A DNA stretch of 34,309 bases from Natronobiforma cellulositropha (lineage in GTDB: Archaea > Halobacteriota > Halobacteria > Halobacteriales > Natrialbaceae). Made by a program: the position numbers and the translations under genes. Below are positions 7,310-14,542 of the stretch, one piece after another. The notes beneath the pieces were generated by a model. The model had not been told where the DNA came from, did no database searches, and worked only from the letters and a program-made list of their open reading frames with translations. The stretch is from NCBI RefSeq assembly GCF_025629245.1, contig NZ_JANZXN010000024.1, forward strand, positions 614 to 34,922. The letters run 5' to 3'. Every line of letters starts with the position of its first letter. Positions within the stretch are counted from its first letter, which is position 1.

Positions 7310-7588
7310 TCAGGCTCGAGTCTGGTTGTAGCCGTGGCCGACGTAGAGGGCGATTACATTCACGACGAGGAGGACGATGAACGCCAGCGCGACGGGCCGG
7401 TGGTCGAGTCCGTACGCGAGGAGGGTCACGTGGACGAACGGGAGGGCGACCGCGGCCCAGAAGCTGACGAACTGGGTGGGTCCTTTCAGCGAGCGGAGGG
7501 TCTCGCTGAGGCGGCCGTCTCGCTGGGCGGCCGCGTCGGTGTTCGAGGACGTGATCGAGTCGTTTGGGAGCGGGGTTGGAGGGGTCAT
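7310..7588 (-). CDS. Small two-helix membrane protein, unknown function (92 aa)
   Basis: The N-terminal 35 residues are polar and probably disordered. Two hydrophobic helices follow (about residues 43-60 and 66-86), with a short Arg/Asn tail. I do not recognise the family. The start is decided by a strong Shine-Dalgarno match: minus-strand GAGGTGA at 7597-7603 ends 8 bases before the ATG at 7588. A TATA box (TTATAT, about 7635-7640) gives a leader of about 20 bases. This makes it one of the few clearly leadered genes here. A GTG four codons upstream (7600) overlaps the SD and is rejected. Confidence 0.7.
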   Translation of the reverse strand: MTPPTPLPNDSITSSNTDAAAQRDGRLSETLRSLKGPTQFVSFWAAVALPFVHVTLLAYGLDHRPVALAFIVLLVVNVIALYVGHGYNQTRA

Positions 7589-7596
7589 CGTGTTGG

Positions 7597-7603
7597 TCAC
7601 CTC
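7597..7603 (-). promoter_or_regulatory. Shine-Dalgarno site for the 7588 small membrane protein
   Basis: GAGGTGA on the minus strand is a close match to the archaeal anti-SD complement (GGAGGTGATC). It sits 8 bases before ATG 7588. Most other genes in the window appear leaderless, so this site is unusual locally and fixes the start codon. Confidence 0.65.
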
Positions 7604-7857
7604 TACGTACTACTGACCTTCACTGCCACCAGCATATAATAGGTCGAATATTGGCCCTGTTTCGGCTCGTTTCACAGCGATCGAACACCAGTGTCTGACG
7701 TTTCACGAACGACTCAGAACCGGGTAGACGTTTTACAACTGCTTCTGAGACCGTTTCTCTACCTCGACTATCGGGAACAGGTATTGCCTCCGGAACGTCG
7801 CCAGTGTTGACACCACCGAACGGAATTTCCTTGTACTGCCGGCGCGCTCGTTCGCCT

Positions 7858-8451
7858 ATGACCGAGCGAACGGCGACGCTCTCGCGCCAGACGGCCGAGA
7901 CGACGATCGACTGTACACTCTCCGTCGACGGCACCGGTGAGACCGACGTCGACACCGGCATCGGCTTCTTCGACCACATGCTCACCGCGTTCGCCGCCCA
8001 CGGCCTGTTCGACCTCGAGGTCGACTGCGACGGCGACCTCGAGGTCGACGACCACCACACCGTCGAGGACGTCGCCATCGTCCTCGGGACGGCGTTCGAC
8101 GAGGCGCTCGGCGACCGTGCGGGCATCGTCCGCTACGCCGACCGGCGCGTCCCGCTCGACGAGGCCGTCGCCGGAACCGTCGTCGACGTCAGCGGGCGCG
8201 CGCGCTTTTACTTCGAGGGGACCTTCTCGCAGGCGCGCGTCGGCGCGTTCACGAGCGACATGGCCAGACACTTCGCCGAGTCGCTCGCGATGAACGCCGG
8301 TCTCACCCTCCACCTCGAGGTCAGCGGGGAGAACGCCCACCACGAGGTCGAAGCGCTGTTCAAGTCGCTCGCCCGCGCGCTCGACGACGCGACCCGCTAC
8401 GACGAGCGCCGGGAGGGCGCACCGAGTACGAAAGGGACGCTCTCGGAGTGA
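7858..8451 (+). CDS. hisB: Imidazoleglycerol-phosphate dehydratase
   Basis: Manganese-dependent enzyme of histidine biosynthesis that converts IGP to imidazole acetol phosphate. The 197-aa monofunctional form is present, without the phosphatase domain found in enterobacteria. Metal-binding and family signatures are visible: GIGFFDHML near residue 36, DDHHTVEDV near residue 63 (the HHxxED-type motif) and a second HHEVEALFK motif near residue 161. ATG 7858 follows a weak TATA-like GAATTTCC near 7823-7830. Earlier in-frame codons encode an Arg-rich stretch not found in the family and are left out. Confidence 0.95.
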   Translation: MTERTATLSRQTAETTIDCTLSVDGTGETDVDTGIGFFDHMLTAFAAHGLFDLEVDCDGDLEVDDHHTVEDVAIVLGTAFDEALGDRAGIVRYADRRVPLDEAVAGTVVDVSGRARFYFEGTFSQARVGAFTSDMARHFAESLAMNAGLTLHLEVSGENAHHEVEALFKSLARALDDATRYDERREGAPSTKGTLSE

Positions 8452-8535
8452 ACTAGTCCCCTCCCACGCGTCGACTGATGGGCCGAACCGATACCCGCAA
8501 CTGGTTCGACTCGTCAGTTCAGGCCTGGAACGCCA

Positions 8536-9273
8536 CTAGGGCCGATGGAGGTTCGACCCGTCCTCGCGTAACTCTCCCTGCTCGAGCGCGTGGTCGATCA
8601 CCGCCTCGACCTCGTGGCGCTCGAGGTCGTAGGCACCCGCGGCGAGCGACTCGGCAGCGCTGCGTTCGATCGGAAACTCGCGGTTCTGTAAGAGCCTGAG
8701 GACGCTCCCGTAGGCCTTCGGTGGCCGCTCGTCGCTCGTCGACTCCTCGGTCTTCGCCGCCGCCGCGGTCTCGTCGTCGGTCGTCGACCGCTCGGCTGTC
8801 GCTCGCGTGTCGCCGCGGCCGAGCGTGATGCCCTCGGTCGCACCCCCTCGCCCCGCGCTGGCCGCCGCTCGAGGGGGTTCACTCGCTGTCCGTCCATCGC
8901 CCTTCTGCCCGCCGGGCTCGTCGTCTTCGACCTTCACGTCCTCGTCACGACCAGCGGACGCCCCCGCTCGAGTGATCGACCGTCGCGTCGGCCTGGAACG
9001 TTCGGTCCCGTCGTCTGGGGCCGTTTCTGCCGTTCGGTGCTCCGCGCGCTCGTCGTCCGGGGTCGTCGTCGCCGCTCGCCGTCCGTCGTCGGATGCGGGC
9101 GCGTCGAGACGCGCGAGCAACGGCTCGAGCAACACGTCGAGGCGCTCCTGACACGCCCGACAGAGGACGACGCGACGCTGTTCGCGCTCGGTCGGCTCGA
9201 GTTCCGGGGGGACGACTTCGAAGGTACCGACGGCGTCGGTCCCACAGAAGTCACAGCTTCGCAGTGCGTGCAT
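8536..9273 (-). CDS. Zinc-ribbon / disordered linker / winged-helix-like protein, haloarchaeal, unknown function
   Basis: A 245-aa protein in three parts. Residues 1-55 hold a treble-clef or ribbon type zinc site with C7-x2-C10 (CDFC) and C38-x2-C41 (CRAC). Residues 60-180 are low-complexity, rich in Asp, Glu, Arg, Thr and Ala, and surely disordered. Residues 185-245 (YGSVLRLLQNREFPIERSAA...) look like a small helical or winged-helix module. Zinc-ribbon plus helix-turn-helix suggests nucleic-acid binding or a regulatory role, but this is inference. ATG 9273 is preferred over GTG 9282 because a minus-strand TTTATT (about 9296-9301) lies about 25 bases upstream, giving a leaderless start. Confidence 0.65.
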   Translation of the reverse strand: MHALRSCDFCGTDAVGTFEVVPPELEPTEREQRRVVLCRACQERLDVLLEPLLARLDAPASDDGRRAATTTPDDERAEHRTAETAPDDGTERSRPTRRSITRAGASAGRDEDVKVEDDEPGGQKGDGRTASEPPRAAASAGRGGATEGITLGRGDTRATAERSTTDDETAAAAKTEESTSDERPPKAYGSVLRLLQNREFPIERSAAESLAAGAYDLERHEVEAVIDHALEQGELREDGSNLHRP

Positions 9274-9420
9274 GACGCTCACTCTCTCGCACGGAATAAA
9301 AAACGTCCGTCAGACGGCCGACCGGCCGACTCACCCGCTGGCGGATCCGCCCACGGGACCGTCGTCCGCGCTCGCGGACCACCGCTGATTATACGGGGGG
9401 CCGCGTATATCGGCCGACGA

Positions 9421-9924
9421 ATGTTCGACGAGATCATGGAGAAGTTCGAGGGGTCGCCGAGCCAGCAGGCGGTCATCCGCCTCTTGCTCGAGCGCGGCTT
9501 CTCGGTCAACGACGACGGGCGCGTGGTATCTGGTGGCATCGAGATTCCGAACACGGGGATCGCTCGCGAGATCGGCGTCGACCGGCGCGTCGTCGACTCG
9601 ACGACCAACGTGATCCTCGGCGACGACGAACTCACGCGCATCTTCCAGAACATCTCGCAGGTGCCGAGTCTGATGGACCTCGCCCCCGTCCTCGATCTGA
9701 CCGTGCTCTCGGTCGAAGTCGCCGACGCCGAGGCGCGCGGCATCGTCGCGACCGTCGCGGCCATCCTCGCCGACCACGGCGTCTCGATCCGACAGACGAT
9801 CAGCGAAGATCCCGAGTTCACCGACGAGCCGCGTCTCTACCTCATCACCGACGAGGAGATCCACGGCGACGTCATCACCGAGATCCGCGACCTCGAGTTC
9901 GTCAGGAAGATCGAGTTGCAGTGA
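9421..9924 (+). CDS. ACT-domain amino-acid-responsive regulator (HTH plus ACT)
   Basis: A 167-aa protein whose first 75 residues form a helix-turn-helix-like region (SQQAVIRLLLERGFSV...IAREIGVDRRVVDST). Residues 90-167 match an ACT domain, with the typical LTVLSVEVADAEARGIVATVAAILADHGVSI pattern. It resembles archaeal proteins annotated as regulators of amino-acid metabolism containing an ACT domain. The ACT domain should sense an amino acid; ligand and targets cannot be read from sequence. TATA (TTATA, 9389-9393) is about 30 bases before the ATG. Proximity to hisA and hisB is suggestive only. Confidence 0.8.
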   Translation: MFDEIMEKFEGSPSQQAVIRLLLERGFSVNDDGRVVSGGIEIPNTGIAREIGVDRRVVDSTTNVILGDDELTRIFQNISQVPSLMDLAPVLDLTVLSVEVADAEARGIVATVAAILADHGVSIRQTISEDPEFTDEPRLYLITDEEIHGDVITEIRDLEFVRKIELQ

Positions 9925-10106
9925 GCCGTCTGGCGGCCACCACGTCGGGGCCGACACCCCCTCGTTTCGAGTGCAGTTCTCACGCCCGGAGAAACCGGTG
10001 GCATTACTCCCCGTCGGGCCGTCCCCTCGAGCATGCGCGCGCTCGCAGCCGACCTTCGCACCCCCGTCCGTGATGGCGGCCGCTCGCTCAGGCCGGGTGA
10101 GCGCCG

Positions 10107-10715
10107 GTGACGCGCACCTACGCGACCGTCGCGACCGCCGCCCATGCCGAGTTTACCGTGTCCGGGTCGGTGTTCATCGGCCACGTCCGCCCCGTCGAGT
10201 CGGTCGAGGAAGCCGAGTCCTTCGTCGCCACGGTCGAAGCCGAGTACGCCGACGCGACCCACAACGTCCCCGCCTACCGGGTACGGACCGACACCGAGGG
10301 CTCGTTCGTCCGCGAGTACGCGAGCGACGACGGCGAACCGACCGGCTCGGCGGGCAAACCGGCGCTGAACGTCCTCGAAGGGCGCGACCTCGAGAACACC
10401 GCAGTGGTCGTCACCCGCTACTACGGCGGGACGAACCTCGGCGTCGGCGGCCTGGTGCGGGCGTACTCGCGGGCTGCCGCGGAGGCCATCGACGCCGCGG
10501 GCGTCGTCGAGGAGCGCCCACACGAACGCCTCGCGGTCACCGTCGCCTACGACGACTCCGGCACCGTCAGAGGCATCCTCGAGAGCGAAGACCTCGCGTT
10601 CGACGCCGCCTACGAGGAGACGGTCAGCTTCGACGTACGGGTTCCGAGCGCAGACGCGCCCGCCCTGCGCGAACGGATCCAGAGCGCGACCAGCGGCCGG
10701 GCGACGCTCGAGTAA
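10107..10715 (+). CDS. IMPACT/YigZ family protein (UPF0029)
   Basis: 202-aa protein of the YigZ/IMPACT family, with the signature DGEPTGSAGKPALNVLEG followed by NTAVVVTRYYGGTNLGVGGL near residues 75-118. A C-terminal ferredoxin-like domain (about 135-202) corresponds to the DUF1949 region of YigZ. Family members bind ribosomes or influence translational control in eukaryotes (IMPACT/Yih1); the role in archaea is not established. The start is a GTG at 10107; no better start preserves the conserved N-terminal TYATVATAAHAEFTVSGS region. Confidence 0.85.
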   Translation: MTRTYATVATAAHAEFTVSGSVFIGHVRPVESVEEAESFVATVEAEYADATHNVPAYRVRTDTEGSFVREYASDDGEPTGSAGKPALNVLEGRDLENTAVVVTRYYGGTNLGVGGLVRAYSRAAAEAIDAAGVVEERPHERLAVTVAYDDSGTVRGILESEDLAFDAAYEETVSFDVRVPSADAPALRERIQSATSGRATLE

Positions 10716-10741
10716 CACCCCTGCTTCGGGTGGAACACACA

Positions 10742-10756
10742 CGGGCTTTTCGCCCG
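10742..10756. terminator. Short GC hairpin after the IMPACT-family gene
   Basis: A perfect 5-bp stem, CGGGC-TTTTC-GCCCG, lies 27 bases after the stop codon. The T-run is in the loop, not after the stem, so it is only terminator-like. A second possible stem, CACCC...GGGTG, lies just upstream (about 10714-10740). Confidence 0.25.
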
Positions 10757-10887
10757 ACGGTGGCGGGGTTCGACCGGAAACCAGGGGGTTGGCGCGCAGG
10801 CTCGAGTACGGATTCTCTCGGCCACGCTCCCGGAGAGCGGTCACGTGCAGGCGTGAGACTGAGGCGGGTACGGATCCTACGGGTGGT

Positions 10888-11085
10888 ATGCACCCGAACG
10901 TCTGTGGAGCCGACCGTCTCGGCCGAGCCGCCCTCGGACTCACGCTGCTCGCCGTCGGGTATCGACACCGCGACCGGACGCCCGCGACGCTCGCGTTCGT
11001 CGCCGGGAGCGACGTCCTGGCGACGGCCGTCATCAGACGCTGTCCGCTGAACGCGCTGTTCGGAATCGACACCTGTTCGTCCTGA
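10888..11085 (+). CDS. Small YgaP-type membrane protein (DUF2892)
   Basis: 65-aa protein matching the DUF2892 pattern: N-x2-x-DR-x-x-R-x-x-x-G near the N-terminus (NVCGADRLGRAALG), two hydrophobic helices, and the terminal CPLNALFGIDTC motif. Two such helices form the membrane domain of YgaP-like rhodanese proteins; stand-alone versions are widespread and of unknown function. Cysteines at about residues 6, 52 and 63 are retained. The ATG at 10888 is the only start that keeps the family's N-terminal asparagine motif. Confidence 0.75.
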   Translation: MHPNVCGADRLGRAALGLTLLAVGYRHRDRTPATLAFVAGSDVLATAVIRRCPLNALFGIDTCSS

Positions 11086-11102
11086 TGGTCACCGCACCAC
11101 CC

Positions 11103-11309
11103 CTACGCGCGCGTGACGAGGTACGTGAGTACGACCAACAGGAGCGTAAACCCGAGCCACCGGCTCCAGGTGAGCGTCGTGATGCCGACGAGGTCCGAGA
11201 GGAACAGTACGAGGTAGGCGAACGCCCCCGAGAGCACCACGTTGAGGACGAACAGCACCCGCGGGTCGCCCGCCGATCCCTCGAGTCCCTCCTGGAGGTC
11301 ACCGCTCAT
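11103..11309 (-). CDS. Small two-helix membrane protein, unknown function (68 aa)
   Basis: After a short acidic N-terminus (MSGDLQEGLEGSAGDP) come two hydrophobic helices (about residues 17-38 and 46-66). No family recognised beyond a haloarchaeal-type small membrane protein. ATG 11309 is supported by a TATA-like CTTAAG about 27 bases upstream on the minus strand (11333-11338). It converges with the DUF2892 gene, with 17 bases between them. Confidence 0.6.
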   Translation of the reverse strand: MSGDLQEGLEGSAGDPRVLFVLNVVLSGAFAYLVLFLSDLVGITTLTWSRWLGFTLLLVVLTYLVTRA

Positions 11310-11400
11310 AGCTCGTGACTCTCGCCGGACGCTCTTAAGGTTCCGCACCGCTCGAGCCGTTCACACCCGGTCTCGACGGACGCACTCGAGGTGGTGGCCA

Positions 11401-11517
11401 CGAGAGTCCCACCCTCAGAACCGCGACGGATGCCAGCTACGAGATTCCCAGCCTCCGAACCGCGACGGATACCAGCCATGAGACTCCCACGCCCGAGAAC
11501 CCGCGACGGCCGCCCGG
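11401..11517 (+). repeat. 39-bp tandem repeat (three copies, third diverged) spanning a start codon
   Basis: Copies at 11401-11439 and 11440-11478 agree at 34 of 39 positions. A third, more diverged copy begins at 11479. The period is a multiple of three and the frame is open throughout, giving 13-residue protein repeats of the type ATRxPxSEPRRxP. The start codon of the membrane protein (ATG 11478-11480) lies at the copy 2/3 junction, where the two earlier junctions read ACG. The repeat therefore looks like tandem duplication of the start region. Confidence 0.7.
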
Positions 11518-11798
11518 TCGACCCGGTGCCGTTGCTCGTCGTCGTGCTCACACTCTTCTTGCTCACCCACGCCTGGGGTCCGCTCTACCTCGGCGCACTC
11601 GGCTTCTCACTGCCCGCGGCGCTCGCCATCGCCACCGCCGTCTTCTGCTGTCTCTCGGTGGTGGCCTACCACCGGCTCGTCTGGCGTGGCGGCAGGGAAC
11701 GCGACCCGTACTCGAGCGATCCGCTCTCCTGGCTGCTCTACGCGGTCGCCATCGCCGTCGCGCTCGCCGTGCTCCTGGCGCTCCCGTTCCTGCGCTGA
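11478..11798 (+). CDS. Small membrane protein with three hydrophobic segments, unknown function (106 aa)
   Basis: After an Arg/Pro-rich N-terminus (MRLPRPRTRDGRP) the protein has hydrophobic segments at about residues 18-34, 40-58 and 85-105, consistent with a three-helix membrane protein. I recognise no family. The frame stays open upstream to a GTG at 11391 through two 13-residue repeats. I prefer ATG 11478 because the upstream copies look like duplicated start-region DNA, but a 135-aa product from 11391 is possible. Confidence 0.55.
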   Translation: MRLPRPRTRDGRPVDPVPLLVVVLTLFLLTHAWGPLYLGALGFSLPAALAIATAVFCCLSVVAYHRLVWRGGRERDPYSSDPLSWLLYAVAIAVALAVLLALPFLR

Positions 11799-11803
11799 GT
11801 CGG

Positions 11804-13024
11804 TCAGCGCCGGACGACCGTCCGCTCGCCGCGTTCGCGCGGAAACGAATCCGCCTCGAGCGGCGCGTCCTCGTCCGGATCGGTCAGACACGCCTCGAGA
11901 CCAGCCGTGAGCGCGGTCTCGTCGAGGTCGGTCCCGATGACGACGAGTTCGGTTCGCCGGTCGCCGTGGCGCTCGTCCCAGGGGAGGTCGGGGTGGTTCT
12001 CCCGGTAGAGCTCCCGGCGGGTGGCGGGCAAGGAGGCGGCCCAGGGACCGACGCCCTCGGCGGCGACCGATCGGCCAGCGCCGCTGACCTGTACCTCGAG
12101 GTCGTCCCGGCCCGCGAGCCAGCACGGGCCTTTCAGGCGGAGCACCGCCGGTGGCAGCTCGCGCAGGAATGCGGCGAAGCGCTCTGGCTCGAGTGGCGCG
12201 TGATAGCGCAGCGTGATCGCCTCGACGCCGTAGACGGTTTCTGGTGTCCGGTGGCTGTGGCCGTGGTGGGTGTGCTCTCCGTCCCCGCCGTGGCCACACG
12301 CCTCGTCTGCGTGCGCCCGATACTCCTCGAGTGCGCGCTGCCAGCCGGCGAGACCGCCGAGCGCCTGCGGGTCGAACTCCTCGCGCTCGAGGACGCGTTC
12401 GACTTCGACCTCGCTGTAGACGGTTCTGATCACCGTCGCGTCGGGCTGTAGCCCGGCGACGACCCGCTCGAGTCGCTCCAGTTCACCTTCGCTCACGAGG
12501 TCGCACTTGTTGAGCAGGACGAGCGTGCTCACCTCGATCTGTTCGAAGAGGAGGTCGGAGAGCGGGCGGTCGGCCGCCTCGGGTGGGGTCTCGCGCTCGA
12601 GGCGGTCGCCCGAGACGACCGTCGCGAGGAGGCTCGCGTCGACGACGGTGACGAGTGCGTCCACGGTGTAGCGGGCGGCCGCGCTCCCGGTCGTGAAGAG
12701 GCGGGCGACCGGTGCGGGCTCGCTGATCCCGGAGGTCTCGACGACGAGCTGGTCGAAGTCGTAGCGCCGTGCCAGCGCCCTGACCTCGGTCTCGAGGTCG
12801 TCCTGGAGTTCACAGCAGATACAGCCGTTGCTCAGCTCGGCGATGCCCTCACGCGGGAGGTCCGACCCGGACTCGAGCAACGAGGCGTCGACGTTCACGT
12901 CTCCGACGTCGTTGACGAGGACGGCGAGGCGTCTGTCGGCGGTAGTCAGGAGGTGGTTGAGCAGGGTGGTCTTCCCGGCACCCAGGCTCCCGCTGACGAC
13001 GGTGACCGGCATCCGATCGCGCAT
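11804..13024 (-). CDS. CobW/COG0523-family metal chaperone GTPase
   Basis: G3E-family P-loop GTPase of 406 aa. P-loop GSLGAGKT at residues 12-19; the CxCC metal motif GCICC at 67-71; NKCD guanine-specificity motif near 180; a His-rich segment (HGGDGEHTHHGHSH) near 245-260; and the C-terminal CobW_C domain from about 270 to 385. COG0523 proteins deliver metals: CobW to cobalt chelation, ZNG1/YeiR-type proteins to zinc enzymes. The His-rich loop favours zinc or a similar metal; the exact client is unknown. ATG 13024 lies about 27 bases from a minus-strand CTTTTCA (13048-13054). No TTAG...CTAA operator like those of the znu region is seen upstream. Confidence 0.85.
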   Translation of the reverse strand: MRDRMPVTVVSGSLGAGKTTLLNHLLTTADRRLAVLVNDVGDVNVDASLLESGSDLPREGIAELSNGCICCELQDDLETEVRALARRYDFDQLVVETSGISEPAPVARLFTTGSAAARYTVDALVTVVDASLLATVVSGDRLERETPPEAADRPLSDLLFEQIEVSTLVLLNKCDLVSEGELERLERVVAGLQPDATVIRTVYSEVEVERVLEREEFDPQALGGLAGWQRALEEYRAHADEACGHGGDGEHTHHGHSHRTPETVYGVEAITLRYHAPLEPERFAAFLRELPPAVLRLKGPCWLAGRDDLEVQVSGAGRSVAAEGVGPWAASLPATRRELYRENHPDLPWDERHGDRRTELVVIGTDLDETALTAGLEACLTDPDEDAPLEADSFPRERGERTVVRR

Positions 13025-13111
13025 AGACGCCGGTACCGCGCCCGGGGTGAAAAGCCTCCCCTCGGTTCGGCCGGCGACATTCTTTTGGCTCGATCTGTGC
13101 AACGCTCACGC

Positions 13112-13447
13112 ATGACGATCGCCGAGCGGATCGCCGCCTACCGCCGTGCTCTCGAGCGCTGGCTCGCCGCCCGGTTCGGCGGGACGTGGCTCGAGGAGTG
13201 GGCACGCGGGCTGTACCACGGCATGATTTCACACCCGGCCTACGAGATCATCGAACTCGAGGCCGAAGACCGCGAAGACGCCTTCATGCTCGCCTGCTTC
13301 CCCGACGCCTTCGGCATTCCGAGTCCGGTCTCGTACTACACGGCCGAACTCCTGCCCTACCTCGAAGACGAGTTCGCCGCCTGGGAACGGCGCATGTGGG
13401 ACCGTGGCTCGATCCTCGAACGCAAAGGTCGCCAGCACCACCTCTGA
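13112..13447 (+). CDS. Haloarchaeal conserved 111-aa protein, coupled to the ArsA-like ATPase
   Basis: Soluble, Trp/Tyr-rich acidic protein (GTWLEEWARGLYHGMISHP..., then PSPVSYYTAELLPYLEDEF) with no recognised domain. Its stop overlaps the start of the next gene as TGATG at 13445-13449, so the two are translationally coupled and probably act together. TATA-like TTCTTTTG (13080-13087) sits about 28 bases before ATG 13112, supporting a leaderless start and a two-gene operon. Divergent from the CobW-family gene, with 87 bases between starts. Confidence 0.7.
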   Translation: MTIAERIAAYRRALERWLAARFGGTWLEEWARGLYHGMISHPAYEIIELEAEDREDAFMLACFPDAFGIPSPVSYYTAELLPYLEDEFAAWERRMWDRGSILERKGRQHHL

Positions 13448-14415
13448 TGGCCCGCCGCTTCGTCTTCGTCGGCGGCAAAGGAGGTGTCGGAAAGACGACC
13501 GTCTCGAGTGCGCTCGCGCTCGGCTGTGCCCGCGACGGCGAGCGAACGCTGCTCGTCTCGACCGATCCGGCCCACAGTACCGCCGACGTCTTCGACCAGC
13601 CGTTCTCCGACGAGCCGCAGGCGGTCGACGGCCACGAGCACCTGTCGGTGCTCGAGATCGATCCCGAACGCGAGGTCCGCGAGCACCTCCAGGAGTTGAA
13701 ACGCGAACTCGGCGCGCAGGTCAGCCCGGTGATGGTCAACGAGGTCGACCTCCAGCTCGAGATGGCCCACCGGACGCCCGGAGCCTACGAGGCGGCGCTG
13801 TTCGACCGCTTCGTCGACGTGATGGCCGACGCGGAGACCTACGACCGCGTCGTCTTCGACACCTCGCCGACCGGCGGGACGCTCCGGCTGCTCTCCCTGC
13901 CGGAACTGCTCGAGGGCTGGGTCGAGCGCCTCCTCGAGAAACGCCGCGAGAGCGTCGACCTCTACGAGCGGGCGGCTATCGGCGGGCGAACCCCTCGCCG
14001 CCTGCTCGAGGGTGATCCCATCATCGACCGACTCGAAACCCGCCGCGAGCGCTTCGCCTTCGCCCGCGAGACGCTCACCGAGTCGTCCGTCTTCGCGCTG
14101 GTGATGAACCCCGACTCGCTCTCGCTGCGCGAGACCGAACGCGCCCTCGAGACGCTCACGGAGTCCGGCCTCTCCGTCGGCGGCGTCGTCGTCAACCGCG
14201 TCACGCCCGAACCGGAGAGCCACGAGGAGGGCCGCGGCGCGCGCTACCTCCGCGAGCGCTGTGCCACCGAGCGCGAGCGCATCCGCGAGGCGCGCGCGTC
14301 GCTCGAGGTCCCGGTCGTCGCCGAACTCGAGACCAGAGTCGGCGAGGTGACGGGCGAGACGCTCGAGCGGGTCGCCGAGGAGATCAGCCTCTCGGCGCTG
14401 GCGGTCGACTCGTAG
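13447..14415 (+). CDS. ArsA/Get3-like P-loop ATPase
   Basis: 322-aa soluble ATPase of the ArsA/Get3/MinD superfamily. Deviant Walker A GGKGGVGKTT at residues 9-18; switch I-type DPAHS near 41-45; switch II-type DTSPTGGTLRLLSLP near 139-153. In ArsA and Get3 the corresponding motif is DTAPTGHT, so the histidine is replaced by glycine here. There is no arsenite-type Cys triad and no CxxC of Get3. An arsenite pump role is therefore unlikely; a targeting or other nucleotide-switch role is more plausible but unproven. The start overlaps the upstream stop by one base. Confidence 0.82.
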   Translation: MARRFVFVGGKGGVGKTTVSSALALGCARDGERTLLVSTDPAHSTADVFDQPFSDEPQAVDGHEHLSVLEIDPEREVREHLQELKRELGAQVSPVMVNEVDLQLEMAHRTPGAYEAALFDRFVDVMADAETYDRVVFDTSPTGGTLRLLSLPELLEGWVERLLEKRRESVDLYERAAIGGRTPRRLLEGDPIIDRLETRRERFAFARETLTESSVFALVMNPDSLSLRETERALETLTESGLSVGGVVVNRVTPEPESHEEGRGARYLRERCATERERIREARASLEVPVVAELETRVGEVTGETLERVAEEISLSALAVDS

Positions 14416-14513
14416 CCGCGAACGCCGGGACGCCAACATTCATCCATTCCATACTTTCTACAACTATGGTCTATGCGTATGTCATTATCGTCCATGGGGT
14501 TTTAATACATATT

Positions 14514-14537
14514 CATGGTATGAGTCGGTATACCGTG
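14514..14537. promoter_or_regulatory. Operator-like palindrome between the cstA TATA box and start codon
   Basis: CATGGTAT - 8 bases - ATACCGTG is an inverted repeat with 7 of 8 arm positions matching. It lies just downstream of TTTAATA (14501-14507) and 5 bases before ATG 14543. A repressor bound here would block initiation. The 90 bases around it are markedly AT-rich compared with the flanking genes. The regulator is unknown. Confidence 0.5.
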
Positions 14538-14542
14538 ATACT

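Noticed and set aside
4799-8451. Histidine operon
   Set aside because: hisA and hisB are on the same strand but separated by two opposite-strand genes and each has its own promoter; not an operon.
9837-11072. Long open frame on the minus strand (411 codons) across the ACT and IMPACT genes
   Set aside because: Overlaps two recognisable plus-strand genes completely; composition is a GC-rich shadow.
13357-14439. 360-codon minus-strand frame antisense to the ArsA-like ATPase
   Set aside because: No domain, and the plus-strand frame has intact P-loop and switch motifs.
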